Program-made: the position numbers and the translations under genes
Assembly (NCBI GenBank): GCA_949292775.1
Contig: CASFBL010000011.1
Location: 1 to 63,706 of the forward strand
Reading direction: 5' to 3'
DNA from: an uncultured Eubacteriales bacterium
GTDB taxonomy: Bacteria; Bacillota; Clostridia; Oscillospirales; Acutalibacteraceae
DNA: 63,706 nucleotides
Shown: positions 9,050 through 17,377 of the stretch, one piece after another
Numbering within the stretch: position 1 is the first letter of the stretch
Layout of the letters: each line of letters begins with the position of its first letter
The notes under the pieces: model-generated
What the model saw: the letters and a program-made list of their open reading frames with translations, nothing else
What the model was told of the DNA's origin: nothing
Database searches by the model: none

Positions 9050-9078
9050 TTGCTTTTTTTCATGGGATAAGGTATGAT
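9050..9078 (+). promoter_or_regulatory. Promoter of the PI-PLC to GH38 operon
   Basis: TTGCTT (9050-9055), a 17-bp spacer and TATGAT (9073-9078) precede a GAGGTGA ribosome-binding site and the ATG at 9099. It probably drives the whole plus-strand run to 20518, in which gene gaps are short or negative. Confidence 0.7.
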
Positions 9079-9098
9079 ATTTTCCGAGGTGACAAAGC

Positions 9099-9992
9099 AT
9101 GCAGGATAAGCTGATTTTATCTGTACTGCCGGGGGAAATACCACTGTCTGAACTGAACCTTGCCGGTACGCACGACAGCGCGACGGCGTTTGTTGCATTT
9201 TCCCGTCTTGCCCGCTGTCAAAATCAGACAATTGCCGGGCAGCTGGAAATGGGTATCCGGTTTTTAGATATTCGACTGTATGAAGACCGCAAAGGGCTTC
9301 GGTTGGTTCATGCCCGCGCGGATTGTTATCAATCGGCAGACAGCAAAAAATGCCTCTATTTTGATGAGGTGTTTTCTGCCTGTGTGTCCTTTTTAAAGGA
9401 AAACCCGCGCGAAACGCTCGTTGTGAGCGTGAAACTCGACCGGGGCAGCCGTGAAATTGAATTTGCCGAACGCTTTTACAAGGATTTTATAGAGCCTTAT
9501 CCGGATTTGTGGTATCTTGAAAACCGCGTGCCGACGCTCGACGCCTGCCGTGGAAAACTGGTGCTTTTCCGACGCTATGTGCAGTCGCCGGAACTGCCGC
9601 TGCCGTGCGGGCTGGATTTTTCCGTTTGGGAAAATCAAAACTCCCGCACCGAGACTGTCCCCCTGCCCGTTGTAATGGCGCCGGGGTGCACCGCGCTTGT
9701 GCAGGACCGCTATCGCTTGGCGCCTGATAAAAAATGGAACAGCAGCGCAAAGCCGTTTTTAGATATTTGCAAGCCCACCGAAAGCCGCATTTGTCTGCAT
9801 TATTTAAGCACCTGCGGCGGCAAGGGTGTGCCCGAAGAAAATGCAGCTGTTATAAACGAATGGTTTGCGGCTTATCCGCTCAAGACCGACGCGCCGCAGG
9901 GCTGGATTATTTTGGATTTTCCGTCGCAGGCGCTGTGCGACAAAATTATGCAGTCCAATTTGGCTGTATATCCGCAAAGGGAGATGACTTGA
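9099..9992 (+). CDS. Phosphatidylinositol-specific phospholipase C-like protein, cytoplasmic
   Basis: This 297-residue protein has the PI-PLC X-domain. LNLAGTHDSAT carries the general-base His25, MGIRFLDIRLY carries the arginine strand, and LRLVHA carries the general-acid His71. LKENPRETLVVSVK follows, then a characteristic VPTLDACRGKLVLFRRY. Bacterial PI-PLCs cleave phosphatidylinositol or glycosyl-PI to inositol cyclic phosphate and are normally secreted. This one starts at the domain with no signal peptide, so its substrate would have to be inside the cell. It is the first gene of an operon with GH4, GH38 and a sugar symporter, which points to an imported inositol-phosphate- or phosphodiester-containing glycan. 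That role is inference. Confidence 0.86.
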   Translation: MQDKLILSVLPGEIPLSELNLAGTHDSATAFVAFSRLARCQNQTIAGQLEMGIRFLDIRLYEDRKGLRLVHARADCYQSADSKKCLYFDEVFSACVSFLKENPRETLVVSVKLDRGSREIEFAERFYKDFIEPYPDLWYLENRVPTLDACRGKLVLFRRYVQSPELPLPCGLDFSVWENQNSRTETVPLPVVMAPGCTALVQDRYRLAPDKKWNSSAKPFLDICKPTESRICLHYLSTCGGKGVPEENAAVINEWFAAYPLKTDAPQGWIILDFPSQALCDKIMQSNLAVYPQREMT

Positions 9993-9993
9993 T

Positions 9994-11373
9994 TTGAAAT
10001 TGGCAGTGCTCGGCGGGGGCGGTGTGCGCTCTCCGTTTTTGGCAAAATCGCTTGCGCTCGGTGCAGAAGCGACCGGAATTACAGAAACGGTGTTTATGGA
10101 TACAAACGCCCAAAAGCTGTCCCTTTACGGTAAAATCGCAAAGGGGATTGCTGCGCGCATAGCGCCGCAGCTTCAGTTTACGCTCACGACCGATGCCGAA
10201 GAGGCATTAAGGGACGCAGATTATATTATTACAACCATTCGCGCGGGCGATGACGACGGCCGCGTGTTTGACGAACGAACGGCGTTAAACCTCGGTGTAT
10301 TGGGGCAGGAAACGACCGGCGCGGGCGGGTTTGCCATGGCGCTGCGCTCTATCCCTGTGCTGCGCGATTACTGCGAGCTTGCGCGCCGCGTTTCTAAACC
10401 GAATGTGGAAATGTTCAACTTTACAAATCCGAGCGGTCTTGTCACCCAGGCACTTCGAACCATGGGCTATGAGCGTGTTTATGGCGTGTGTGACGCGCCG
10501 AGCGGCTTTTTCCGACAGCTCAAAACCATGCTCGGCTGTGAAACTTTCACGGCGGAATGCTTTGGCCTTAACCACCTTTCGTGGTTTTCGGGCTTTCAGG
10601 CGGACGGCAAGGACGCGACCGAAAAAATCCTTTCCCACCCGCGGCTTTATAAAGACACCGAAATGCGGCTGTTCAACCTCGACCTTGTCGAAATGTGCGA
10701 GCGTTTTTTGCCCAATGAATATCTCTATTTCTATTACTTCCGTGACCGTGCGGTTTCTTCGGTTTTAAAAAGCGACAAGACCCGCGGCGAGACGATTCGC
10801 GACATTAACGCGCATATGCTGAAAGAATTGCAGACGATTGATATTGACAATGATTTCGAAGCGGCGTTCCACTGCTTTATGCTGCACTACGCCATGCGTG
10901 AGGACAGCTATTTTTCAATCGAATCCGGAAAACAGCGTGCCGAGAAATTCCCTGTGCCCACGGTGGAAGAATATATCCGCCAGCCGGAAAACGGCGGCTA
11001 TGCAGGCGTGGCTCTGGAATTTATCCGCGCAAAGCACGAGGGGAAGCCCGTGCAGATGGTGCTTTCCGTGCCAAACGGCAATGCGCTTGACTTTTTAAAG
11101 CCGGAAGATGTGTGCGAGCTTTCCTGCACGGTGGACCGCGACGGTGTGCACCCGCACAAGATAGGCTATGTGCCCGAAATGCAGAAAAATCTTATCTGCA
11201 CAGTCAAACAATATGAAAATCTGACGGTTGAAGCGATTATGATGCGCGACCGGCAAAAAGCGGTGCAGGCGCTGACGGTGCATCCGCTGATCTGCTCTTA
11301 TCCGCTGGCCGAGGCGCTTGTGGACGCTTACGCCGCACAATATCAAGAATATATCGGAGCGTGGACAAAATGA
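9994..11373 (+). CDS. GH4 family glycosidase (6-phospho-glycosidase type)
   Basis: This 459-residue GH4 enzyme hydrolyses glycosides by an NAD- and metal-dependent redox-elimination mechanism. The N-terminal Rossmann motif LAVLGGGGVRSP, then FTNPSG and GVCDAP (metal and substrate site) are family marks. The TTG at 9994 follows AAAGGGAG and lies two bases beyond the PI-PLC stop codon. GH4 members mostly act on 6-phospho-alpha- or beta-glucosides, though some use unphosphorylated substrates. No PTS components are nearby, so a non-phosphorylated substrate or one phosphorylated in the cell is likely. It overlaps the next gene (ATGA). Confidence 0.92.
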   Translation: MKLAVLGGGGVRSPFLAKSLALGAEATGITETVFMDTNAQKLSLYGKIAKGIAARIAPQLQFTLTTDAEEALRDADYIITTIRAGDDDGRVFDERTALNLGVLGQETTGAGGFAMALRSIPVLRDYCELARRVSKPNVEMFNFTNPSGLVTQALRTMGYERVYGVCDAPSGFFRQLKTMLGCETFTAECFGLNHLSWFSGFQADGKDATEKILSHPRLYKDTEMRLFNLDLVEMCERFLPNEYLYFYYFRDRAVSSVLKSDKTRGETIRDINAHMLKELQTIDIDNDFEAAFHCFMLHYAMREDSYFSIESGKQRAEKFPVPTVEEYIRQPENGGYAGVALEFIRAKHEGKPVQMVLSVPNGNALDFLKPEDVCELSCTVDRDGVHPHKIGYVPEMQKNLICTVKQYENLTVEAIMMRDRQKAVQALTVHPLICSYPLAEALVDAYAAQYQEYIGAWTK

Positions 11374-12248
11374 ACGGTGTTGCCGTAATCTCACAACTGA
11401 CCATAGATTGCATTTATTCGGATTTCCCGCGCTTCCCCGAAAAAGGGGAAGAGCTTTATGCAAAACACTTTGAAATGACGCTCGGCGGCGGGGCGTGTGT
11501 CACGCCGATTCGCCTCACGAAAATGGGCGTGCCCACGCGCTTCGGCACATTTTTCGGCGAGGATATGCTTTCTGCCACGGCGCGGATGCTTCTCGACAAA
11601 TACGGCGCGACAAATGTACATAACTTTTACAAAGGCGAAAAAAGCCCGGTGCTGTTCAGCACGATTTATTCCTACCCCGATGACCGCGGCATTTTGACTT
11701 ATGATTCTGAAATCGGTGAAGACAGCCTTTCCGACGATGAAATTTACGATTTTCTCAAAGGGGCAGATGTCTGTTTTGCACCGCAGCGGCCGGAAATCCT
11801 CAAAAAATTGCAGGCGGACGGCACCAAAACAGTGTATGATGTCCACTGGGAAGAAGGGCAGACGCTCGAAGACCACAAAGCGGTGCTGCGCTATGCCGAT
11901 ATGTTCACCCCAAACGACAAAGAGGCGATGTTCTTAACAAACACCGACACGCCCGAAGACGCGCTGCGCGTGCTTTGCGAATACACAAAACAGCCTATCG
12001 TTAAAATCGGCAAAAAAGGCTGCTGCACGATGATTGACGGCGAAATCCGGTATTTCCCCGCCGGTGAAGCGACACCTGTGGACAAAACGGGGGCTGGTGA
12101 CAACTTCCTTGCAGGTCTTGTGTTCGGCATGTATCATAAGCGCCCGGTCGGCGAATGCATCCGGCTTGCTAATATCGCGGGCGCGCTATCCACCGAGGCG
12201 CACGGTTGCTTTGCGGCGGAATATGATTTGAACGACTATCTTTTTTAA
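11370..12248 (+). CDS. PfkB/ribokinase-family carbohydrate kinase
   Basis: This 292-residue kinase uses ATP to phosphorylate a sugar or sugar derivative. It has the N-terminal GGGACVTPIRLTKMG segment and the C-terminal PfkB signature VDKTGAGDNFLAG with the catalytic Asp. The ATG at 11370 overlaps the GH4 stop codon (ATGA), with GGAG ten bases upstream; an in-frame GTG at 11361 is too close to that site. It probably traps the sugar released by the GH4 or GH38 enzymes of the operon. The substrate is not deducible. Confidence 0.92.
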   Translation: MNGVAVISQLTIDCIYSDFPRFPEKGEELYAKHFEMTLGGGACVTPIRLTKMGVPTRFGTFFGEDMLSATARMLLDKYGATNVHNFYKGEKSPVLFSTIYSYPDDRGILTYDSEIGEDSLSDDEIYDFLKGADVCFAPQRPEILKKLQADGTKTVYDVHWEEGQTLEDHKAVLRYADMFTPNDKEAMFLTNTDTPEDALRVLCEYTKQPIVKIGKKGCCTMIDGEIRYFPAGEATPVDKTGAGDNFLAGLVFGMYHKRPVGECIRLANIAGALSTEAHGCFAAEYDLNDYLF

Positions 12249-12262
12249 GGGGAGGCGTTATT

Positions 12263-13222
12263 ATGACGGCGGTTTATGTTGTAATCGGCGTTTTGGCTGC
12301 GCTCCTGCTGATTTTATTTGTGGCGTGCGCGTTTGTTTTTAATCAGATTATTTGGCGCGAAACCGTGCCCGTTCCCCAATTTATTGTAAAGCACATTGCA
12401 GGTGCGGGTGCGCCTGACAATTATGCGCGCGATATGAAAGAAGCCCGCAAGGCGCTCGACGCGCTGCCGGTAGAAACCGTATGGCTGACTGCGCCGGACG
12501 GCGCAAAGCTTTGCGGTCATGTTTTGGTGCCGAAAAACCCGAACGGAAAATTGGTGCTCGCCTGCCACGGCGCACACAGCAGCGGGCTTGGTGAATTTTG
12601 TCAAAGCGCGCCGTTCTATTATGAAAACGGCTACACGCTCGTGATGCCCGACCACCGCGGCTGCGGCGAAAGTGACGGCAAATATATGGGCTATGGCACG
12701 CACGAGTCCAAAGACACATTTCTTTGGCTGAATTACAGCAAGGCGCGTTTTCCCGACTGCGCCATATTCCTGCTGGGCGTTTCCATGGGCGGCGCTACGG
12801 TGCTGATGATGAGCAATCACGCCGATGACCCCGCCATTCGTGGTATTATTGCCGACTGCCCCTACACCTCGGCGTGGGATGAATTTTCTTATCAGATTCA
12901 CACCTCGTTCCATTTGCCGGACTTTCCGGTTTTGCATATCTGCGATTTGTATTGCCGCATTTTCTGCGGTTACCGTTTCCGCGATGCGTCGCCGCTGGAC
13001 GCCGTGCGGTGCGCAAAAAAGCCCGTTTTGTTTATCCACGGTGAAAAAGACGATTATGTGCCGACCTTTATGCAGGGCATTCTTTACGATGCCTGCCCGA
13101 CGGAAAAGGAGCGACTGATTGTGCCCGAAGCCGTGCATGCGCGAAGCTATTACACCGCGCCCGTGCTCTATCAAAAAACGGTTACGGCGTTTATGGAAAA
13201 ATACGCAGGGGAGAAAGTATGA
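12263..13222 (+). CDS. Alpha/beta hydrolase with N-terminal membrane anchor
   Basis: This 319-residue protein begins with a transmembrane helix (VVIGVLAALLLILFVACAFV), followed by an alpha/beta-hydrolase domain. The nucleophile elbow is GVSMGG, the Asp is in HGEKDDYVP and the His is in VPEAVHARSY. MPDHRGCGESDG is the oxyanion-side loop. It resembles the BEM46/FrsA-like hydrolases. The positively charged region after the helix does not settle the topology. It may remove ester groups from the operon's substrate. It overlaps the next gene by four bases. Confidence 0.88.
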   Translation: MTAVYVVIGVLAALLLILFVACAFVFNQIIWRETVPVPQFIVKHIAGAGAPDNYARDMKEARKALDALPVETVWLTAPDGAKLCGHVLVPKNPNGKLVLACHGAHSSGLGEFCQSAPFYYENGYTLVMPDHRGCGESDGKYMGYGTHESKDTFLWLNYSKARFPDCAIFLLGVSMGGATVLMMSNHADDPAIRGIIADCPYTSAWDEFSYQIHTSFHLPDFPVLHICDLYCRIFCGYRFRDASPLDAVRCAKKPVLFIHGEKDDYVPTFMQGILYDACPTEKERLIVPEAVHARSYYTAPVLYQKTVTAFMEKYAGEKV

Positions 13223-13680
13223 AATCGGTTTTAGAAAAGGAAATTCTTGTAACGGAACAGCAGGAAAAGACCAATATTCCAGTGCCGTTTTCCCTGCCGG
13301 AGGCGGCGAAGCAGGTCGTTGTGCATTTTTCTTATGCGCCGAAAAAATTAGAGGGTGAACCGGCGCGAAAAAAAGCCGAAGCCTGTCTTTTGCAGGATGT
13401 TCCCCCAGAAGAACGCGGCAATTACCCCGATGCGTCAACCTACACACCCCTTTTGAATTTAATTACGGTGTCTGTTGACGACCCCCAGGGTTACCGTGGC
13501 TGTGCCCACCGGCAAACGCCGCAGCAGACCCACATTTTGTCTGCCGAAAAAAGTTCACCGGGTTTTCTTTCGCGCAAATGCCCTGCCGGAAAATGGTGCG
13601 TGACGCTGCATGTGCACGCGCTGGTGACCGGCTCTTGCACTTGTAAACTTTTGGTGGAATATGAAGAGGGGGAAGCGTGA
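13219..13680 (+). CDS. Small beta-sandwich protein coupled to a PHP hydrolase, function unknown
   Basis: This 153-residue protein has no signal peptide or membrane segment. It is rich in alternating strands (KQVVVHFSYAPKKLEG, LLNLITVSVDDPQGYRG, WCVTLHVHALVTGSCTCKLL) and looks like a jelly-roll. Its ATG overlaps the stop codon of the hydrolase before it, and its own stop codon overlaps the start of the PHP gene. CehA/McbA-type PHP proteins often carry an N-terminal beta-sandwich in the same chain, so this looks like that domain as a separate subunit. That assignment is inference. Confidence 0.7.
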   Translation: MKSVLEKEILVTEQQEKTNIPVPFSLPEAAKQVVVHFSYAPKKLEGEPARKKAEACLLQDVPPEERGNYPDASTYTPLLNLITVSVDDPQGYRGCAHRQTPQQTHILSAEKSSPGFLSRKCPAGKWCVTLHVHALVTGSCTCKLLVEYEEGEA

Positions 13681-14642
13681 TGCGAAGCTGGTTTGCGTGT
13701 GAACTGCACTGCCACACCCTCCACAGTGACGGGGATTTTTCCGTGGAAGAATTGATGCGCACCGCGCACGAGCGACTTTTGGACGGCATCAACTTAACCG
13801 ACCACAACACCGACAGCGGCGTTATGGAAACGAAAGCGATTGTTGCGCCGGTCGTTTTGCCCGGCATGGAGTGGACGACCTATTTCGGGCACATGCTGGT
13901 GCTCGACTGCAAACAATATGTGGACTGGCGCGACGCTGTGCCTGACACAATAGATGAAAAAATGCGGCAAGTGCACGAAAGCGGCGGGCTTTGCGGCGTT
14001 GCGCACCCGTTTCAGCTCGGCACACCGATTTGCACCGGCGGGCACTGGGATTATCGTGTCCGCGACTGGTCGCTTGTAAATTACATAGAAATTTTTTCAG
14101 AAGGCTGTCCGTTTTTAAACAGCGCCAACCGCCGCGCCATAGCCCTTTGGCAGTCGCTTTTAGATAAGGGCTTTCACATTGCGCCCACTTTTGGGCGTGA
14201 CTGGCACCGCACGGCGAACAACAAGCTTTTGTCGGCGTGTACCTATTTGCTTTGCGACGGTGAAACGCTCACGCCCGAAAAAATGAAACAGGCTATTTTC
14301 TCGGGCCGCACCTGCGTTTCGGCAGGACCGCTGTTTTATTTCACCGCGCCAAGCGGCGCAACCATCGGCGACACGCTCGAAAGCGGAGAAACGGCTTTAA
14401 CCTTTTATACAGATACAACGCGGCTGGAAGCGCTAAAAACCGGCGACGAGATGCAGCCGGAAACCGTGCGCCTTTTAACAAACGGCGGCGAAATCGCTTT
14501 GCAAATGCCTTGGAACGGCGGCAAAATGTCCGGGGCGGTAAAGCTTCTGCCGGGGCGCTGGTACCGCGCGGAACTGTGGGGGAAAATCAACGAAAATTCG
14601 GAGCAGCTGCTTGCGGCGACGGCCGCTGTCTATACAAAATAA
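13680..14642 (+). CDS. CehA/McbA-like PHP-domain metal-dependent hydrolase
   Basis: This 320-residue PHP protein has the metal ligands of the fold in order: CELHCHTLHSDGDF, INLTDHNTDSG, LPGMEWTT, GVAHPF and TFGRDWHRT. PHP proteins hydrolyse phosphoesters or carbamate-type bonds with two or three metal ions. The ATG at 13680 overlaps the previous stop codon (TGATG), with GAGGGGG upstream. No export signal. Its place among a PI-PLC, metallophosphoesterases and an alpha-mannosidase favours a phosphodiesterase role on the same substrate. Confidence 0.85.
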   Translation: MRSWFACELHCHTLHSDGDFSVEELMRTAHERLLDGINLTDHNTDSGVMETKAIVAPVVLPGMEWTTYFGHMLVLDCKQYVDWRDAVPDTIDEKMRQVHESGGLCGVAHPFQLGTPICTGGHWDYRVRDWSLVNYIEIFSEGCPFLNSANRRAIALWQSLLDKGFHIAPTFGRDWHRTANNKLLSACTYLLCDGETLTPEKMKQAIFSGRTCVSAGPLFYFTAPSGATIGDTLESGETALTFYTDTTRLEALKTGDEMQPETVRLLTNGGEIALQMPWNGGKMSGAVKLLPGRWYRAELWGKINENSEQLLAATAAVYTK

Positions 14643-14695
14643 GCACAAACCGGGTTTCCCGGATGGATTGTATAAACGGAAAGGGAGCGATTCAT

Positions 14696-16177
14696 ATGCA
14701 AAACGGAACAGCCGTTCGTGAACGGCGCTATGTCGGGGTCAAGGAAACTTTCCTGTATGGCGTCGCCAATGGCGGGCAGGTTATCGGCTATAACCTGGTG
14801 CGCATGCAGCTGACCTTTTATCTGGTCACGGTGTTCGGCGTGCCTGCACAGGCCGTTTCCACCATGATTTTTGCCTTGGGGCTTTGGGATGCGTTCAACG
14901 ACCCGCTAATGGGCGGTCTTGTGGACCGCACGCGCACGCGCTTCGGCAAACTGCGCCCTTATCTGCTGTTTGTGCCGATTCCGTTGGGAATCATGACCGT
15001 TGTTTTCTTCGGCGGCGCGGAATTTTTGTCCGGGGTGCAGTCCACCACGGCAAAAATCATCTATATGTGCATCACCTATTTCCTGTGGGAATTGTTCTAT
15101 ACCATCGGCGACATTCCGTTTTGGGGGCTTTCCGCCGCGATTTCGCCGAACCCGGAAGACCGCTCCCGCGTGATTACCTCGGCGCGGTTCATTTCGAGCA
15201 TCATCGGCGGCATTCCGAGCATCGTGGTAACGCTGGGCATTGACCTTTGCACTTCCGGCGTCGTTCCCGTAACGCTCGCACAGATGTTTTTCTTCCTCGG
15301 CCTTTTGGGCGGCACGGTGGGAATGGTGCTTTTCTCGTTCGCCGGTATTTTTACGCGCGAACGCGTGGTGCAAAGCATCAAAGAACCCAAAATGCTCGAC
15401 TGCTTCCGCTATATGTTTAAAAACAAGCCGCTGCTTTTAATTGTGCTTGCCAACATCATCAGCACAGTCGGCGGCATTGCCGATACATTTACCCAGTATT
15501 TCTATAAGCTGTCTTTGGGGCTTGCGAGTCTCTCCCTGCTTGCGGGCATTCCGGGCACGATTATGGGCTTTTTCGCCTATGCGCTGATCCCGAAGCTGGA
15601 AAGCCGCTGGACTTCTAAACAAATTATCGTCCGCATCACGATTTTTAAAGCGATTGTGACGACCGGCATTTTCCTTGCCGGTTGCCGCTATTATACACGC
15701 CCCGAAATCATTGTGCCGCTGTTGGCGCTTCAAGGCGTTTTCACAAGTGCTATCGGCAGCATCAACATGGTCATTCCCACCAAGATGATCGGCGACACCG
15801 TCGATTATATGGAGTGGAAAACCGGCGAACGCAATGAGGGCACGACCTTCTCCCTTTTAACCTTTATCAGCAAACTGACCGGTTCTTTGAGCACGGCGCT
15901 CGGCACCGCGATTATTCCGCTTATCGGTCTTGAGCAGGTCGGCGAAGAAATGGTGCTTGCCGACACCGGCACCAATACCCGGCTTTGGATGTGGGGCCTT
16001 ATCACCATGATTCCTGCTGTGCTCAACCTGTTCTCGCTGATTCCTTACGCGTTCTATGATTTGGATGGCGAAAAACTCCAAGTTATTCACGCCGAAATGC
16101 GCGAGCACCGTGAGAAGGTTTCAAAGGAACTTTCTGAGCAGTTCCAAAACGAACACGGGCAAAACAAAGCCGAATAA
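14696..16177 (+). CDS. GPH-family sugar:cation symporter (MelB-like, major facilitator fold)
   Basis: This 493-residue membrane protein has about twelve transmembrane segments. The GPH signature lies in LWDAFNDPLMGGLVDRTRTR with the following FGKLRPYLL. It imports glycosides, pentosides or hexuronides with Na+ or H+. The ATG at 14696 follows AAAGGGAG. Small hairpins precede and follow the gene (CCGGG/CCCGG at 14650-14662, GCCGC/GCGGC just after the stop codon), which may stabilise its part of the message. It is the only recognisable sugar importer in either glycan region, so it may bring in the substrate for the cytoplasmic enzymes on both sides. Confidence 0.93.
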   Translation: MQNGTAVRERRYVGVKETFLYGVANGGQVIGYNLVRMQLTFYLVTVFGVPAQAVSTMIFALGLWDAFNDPLMGGLVDRTRTRFGKLRPYLLFVPIPLGIMTVVFFGGAEFLSGVQSTTAKIIYMCITYFLWELFYTIGDIPFWGLSAAISPNPEDRSRVITSARFISSIIGGIPSIVVTLGIDLCTSGVVPVTLAQMFFFLGLLGGTVGMVLFSFAGIFTRERVVQSIKEPKMLDCFRYMFKNKPLLLIVLANIISTVGGIADTFTQYFYKLSLGLASLSLLAGIPGTIMGFFAYALIPKLESRWTSKQIIVRITIFKAIVTTGIFLAGCRYYTRPEIIVPLLALQGVFTSAIGSINMVIPTKMIGDTVDYMEWKTGERNEGTTFSLLTFISKLTGSLSTALGTAIIPLIGLEQVGEEMVLADTGTNTRLWMWGLITMIPAVLNLFSLIPYAFYDLDGEKLQVIHAEMREHREKVSKELSEQFQNEHGQNKAE

Positions 16178-16220
16178 ATCAAAAAGCAGCCGCATTTTAG
16201 CGGCAAACAGAGGAAAAGCT

Positions 16221-17357
16221 ATGCAGTTTCACGACGGAAAATTTAAAATTCTGATTTTGGCAGATATTCAAGACACCGACACACCGCGCCGCCCGACGCA
16301 TGACCTTCTTTGTGCGGCGCTGGACAGGGCAAAGCCTGATTTGGCGGTGCTTCTCGGCGATAACATTGCCGGGAACTGGGCGGGCGTCGATGTGCACCGC
16401 ACGCAAAAAGCAGTGGACGCTGTAGCGCGTGAATTATATGACCGCGGTGTGCCGTTTACACTGGTGTTCGGCAACCACGACCACGAGGGACTTTGCAACG
16501 CGAAAAACGGTATGGAGGAAAAGGAAGCAAAACGGCTGATTTTGTCCATGTTCCGGGCGTATCCCAACTGTTTGGCGTGCGAAGGCGAGCCGATGACAGG
16601 CGTGGGCAACTACAATTTATTATTAAAAGACAGCCGCGGCCAAAAGGATATTTTCAACCTGTGGTTTTTAGACTCCAACCCTTACGCGCCGCAAGAAGAG
16701 GGCGGAGGTTACGGCTATGTGCACGAAGACCAGATTGCGTGGTATGAAAAAACTTCGGCGGCGCTGAAAGCGAAAAACGGCGGCGAGCCTTTGCCGTCTC
16801 TTTTGTTCCAGCACATCGCCGTGCCGGAGGTCTATGATTTGCTTAAAGAGGTGCCCGTGTGGCAGCTTGGCGGTGTGCGCGGCAACGGCGGGCATGAAAA
16901 GCAAATGTATTTGCCGGACCGCCGCTTTATGTATGAAGGCGGCTTGCGCGAAGGTCCCTGTTCGCCCAACCGCAATCACGGGCAGTTTGCCTCATGGCGC
17001 ACCTGCGGTGACATTGTCGGCGCATTTTTCGGGCATGACCACACCAATGATTTTGCCGGTGTGAAAGACGGTATACGCCTTGTGGCAGTGCCTGCGGTCA
17101 CTTATCACAGCTATGGCTGGCATCACGGCGTGCGCACGGTAACGCTGTACGAATCCGATTTGCTGAACTTTTCTTCTGAAATTTTGCTGTATTCGGATTT
17201 GGTCGATAAAAAAGTATGGAATCTGTATATGGCAAATCACGGCTATGCAGAGTACAAAAGCCGCTTTTTGCCGAAATTCGCCTGTGCACTTGCCGGCACG
17301 GCGCTTGCTGCGGCGGGCGCCTGCGCTGTACAGTATATAAAAAACAAAACAAAATAA
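16221..17357 (+). CDS. Calcineurin-like metallophosphoesterase with C-terminal hydrophobic tail
   Basis: This 378-residue metallophosphoesterase has LILADIQD (Asp-x-Gln in motif I), VLLGDNIAG, LVFGNHDHEG, a histidine in LFQHIAVPE and FFGHDHTND. There is no N-terminal signal. The end of the chain has a helix-like hydrophobic stretch (FACALAGTALAAAGACAVQY) that could be a tail anchor facing the cytoplasm. A GAGGAAAA site fits the ATG at 16221; the frame is open further upstream, but that part overlaps the symporter gene. It is followed directly by the GH38 gene. Confidence 0.9.
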   Translation: MQFHDGKFKILILADIQDTDTPRRPTHDLLCAALDRAKPDLAVLLGDNIAGNWAGVDVHRTQKAVDAVARELYDRGVPFTLVFGNHDHEGLCNAKNGMEEKEAKRLILSMFRAYPNCLACEGEPMTGVGNYNLLLKDSRGQKDIFNLWFLDSNPYAPQEEGGGYGYVHEDQIAWYEKTSAALKAKNGGEPLPSLLFQHIAVPEVYDLLKEVPVWQLGGVRGNGGHEKQMYLPDRRFMYEGGLREGPCSPNRNHGQFASWRTCGDIVGAFFGHDHTNDFAGVKDGIRLVAVPAVTYHSYGWHHGVRTVTLYESDLLNFSSEILLYSDLVDKKVWNLYMANHGYAEYKSRFLPKFACALAGTALAAAGACAVQYIKNKTK

Positions 17358-17377
17358 TCCAAAGGAGATCTTTTGCC

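Noticed and set aside
12314-13447. Long open frame on the minus strand opposite the alpha/beta hydrolase gene
   Set aside because: It mirrors codon bias of the real gene, has no ribosome-binding site and shows no protein family features. Many similar antisense frames across the window were left out for the same reason.
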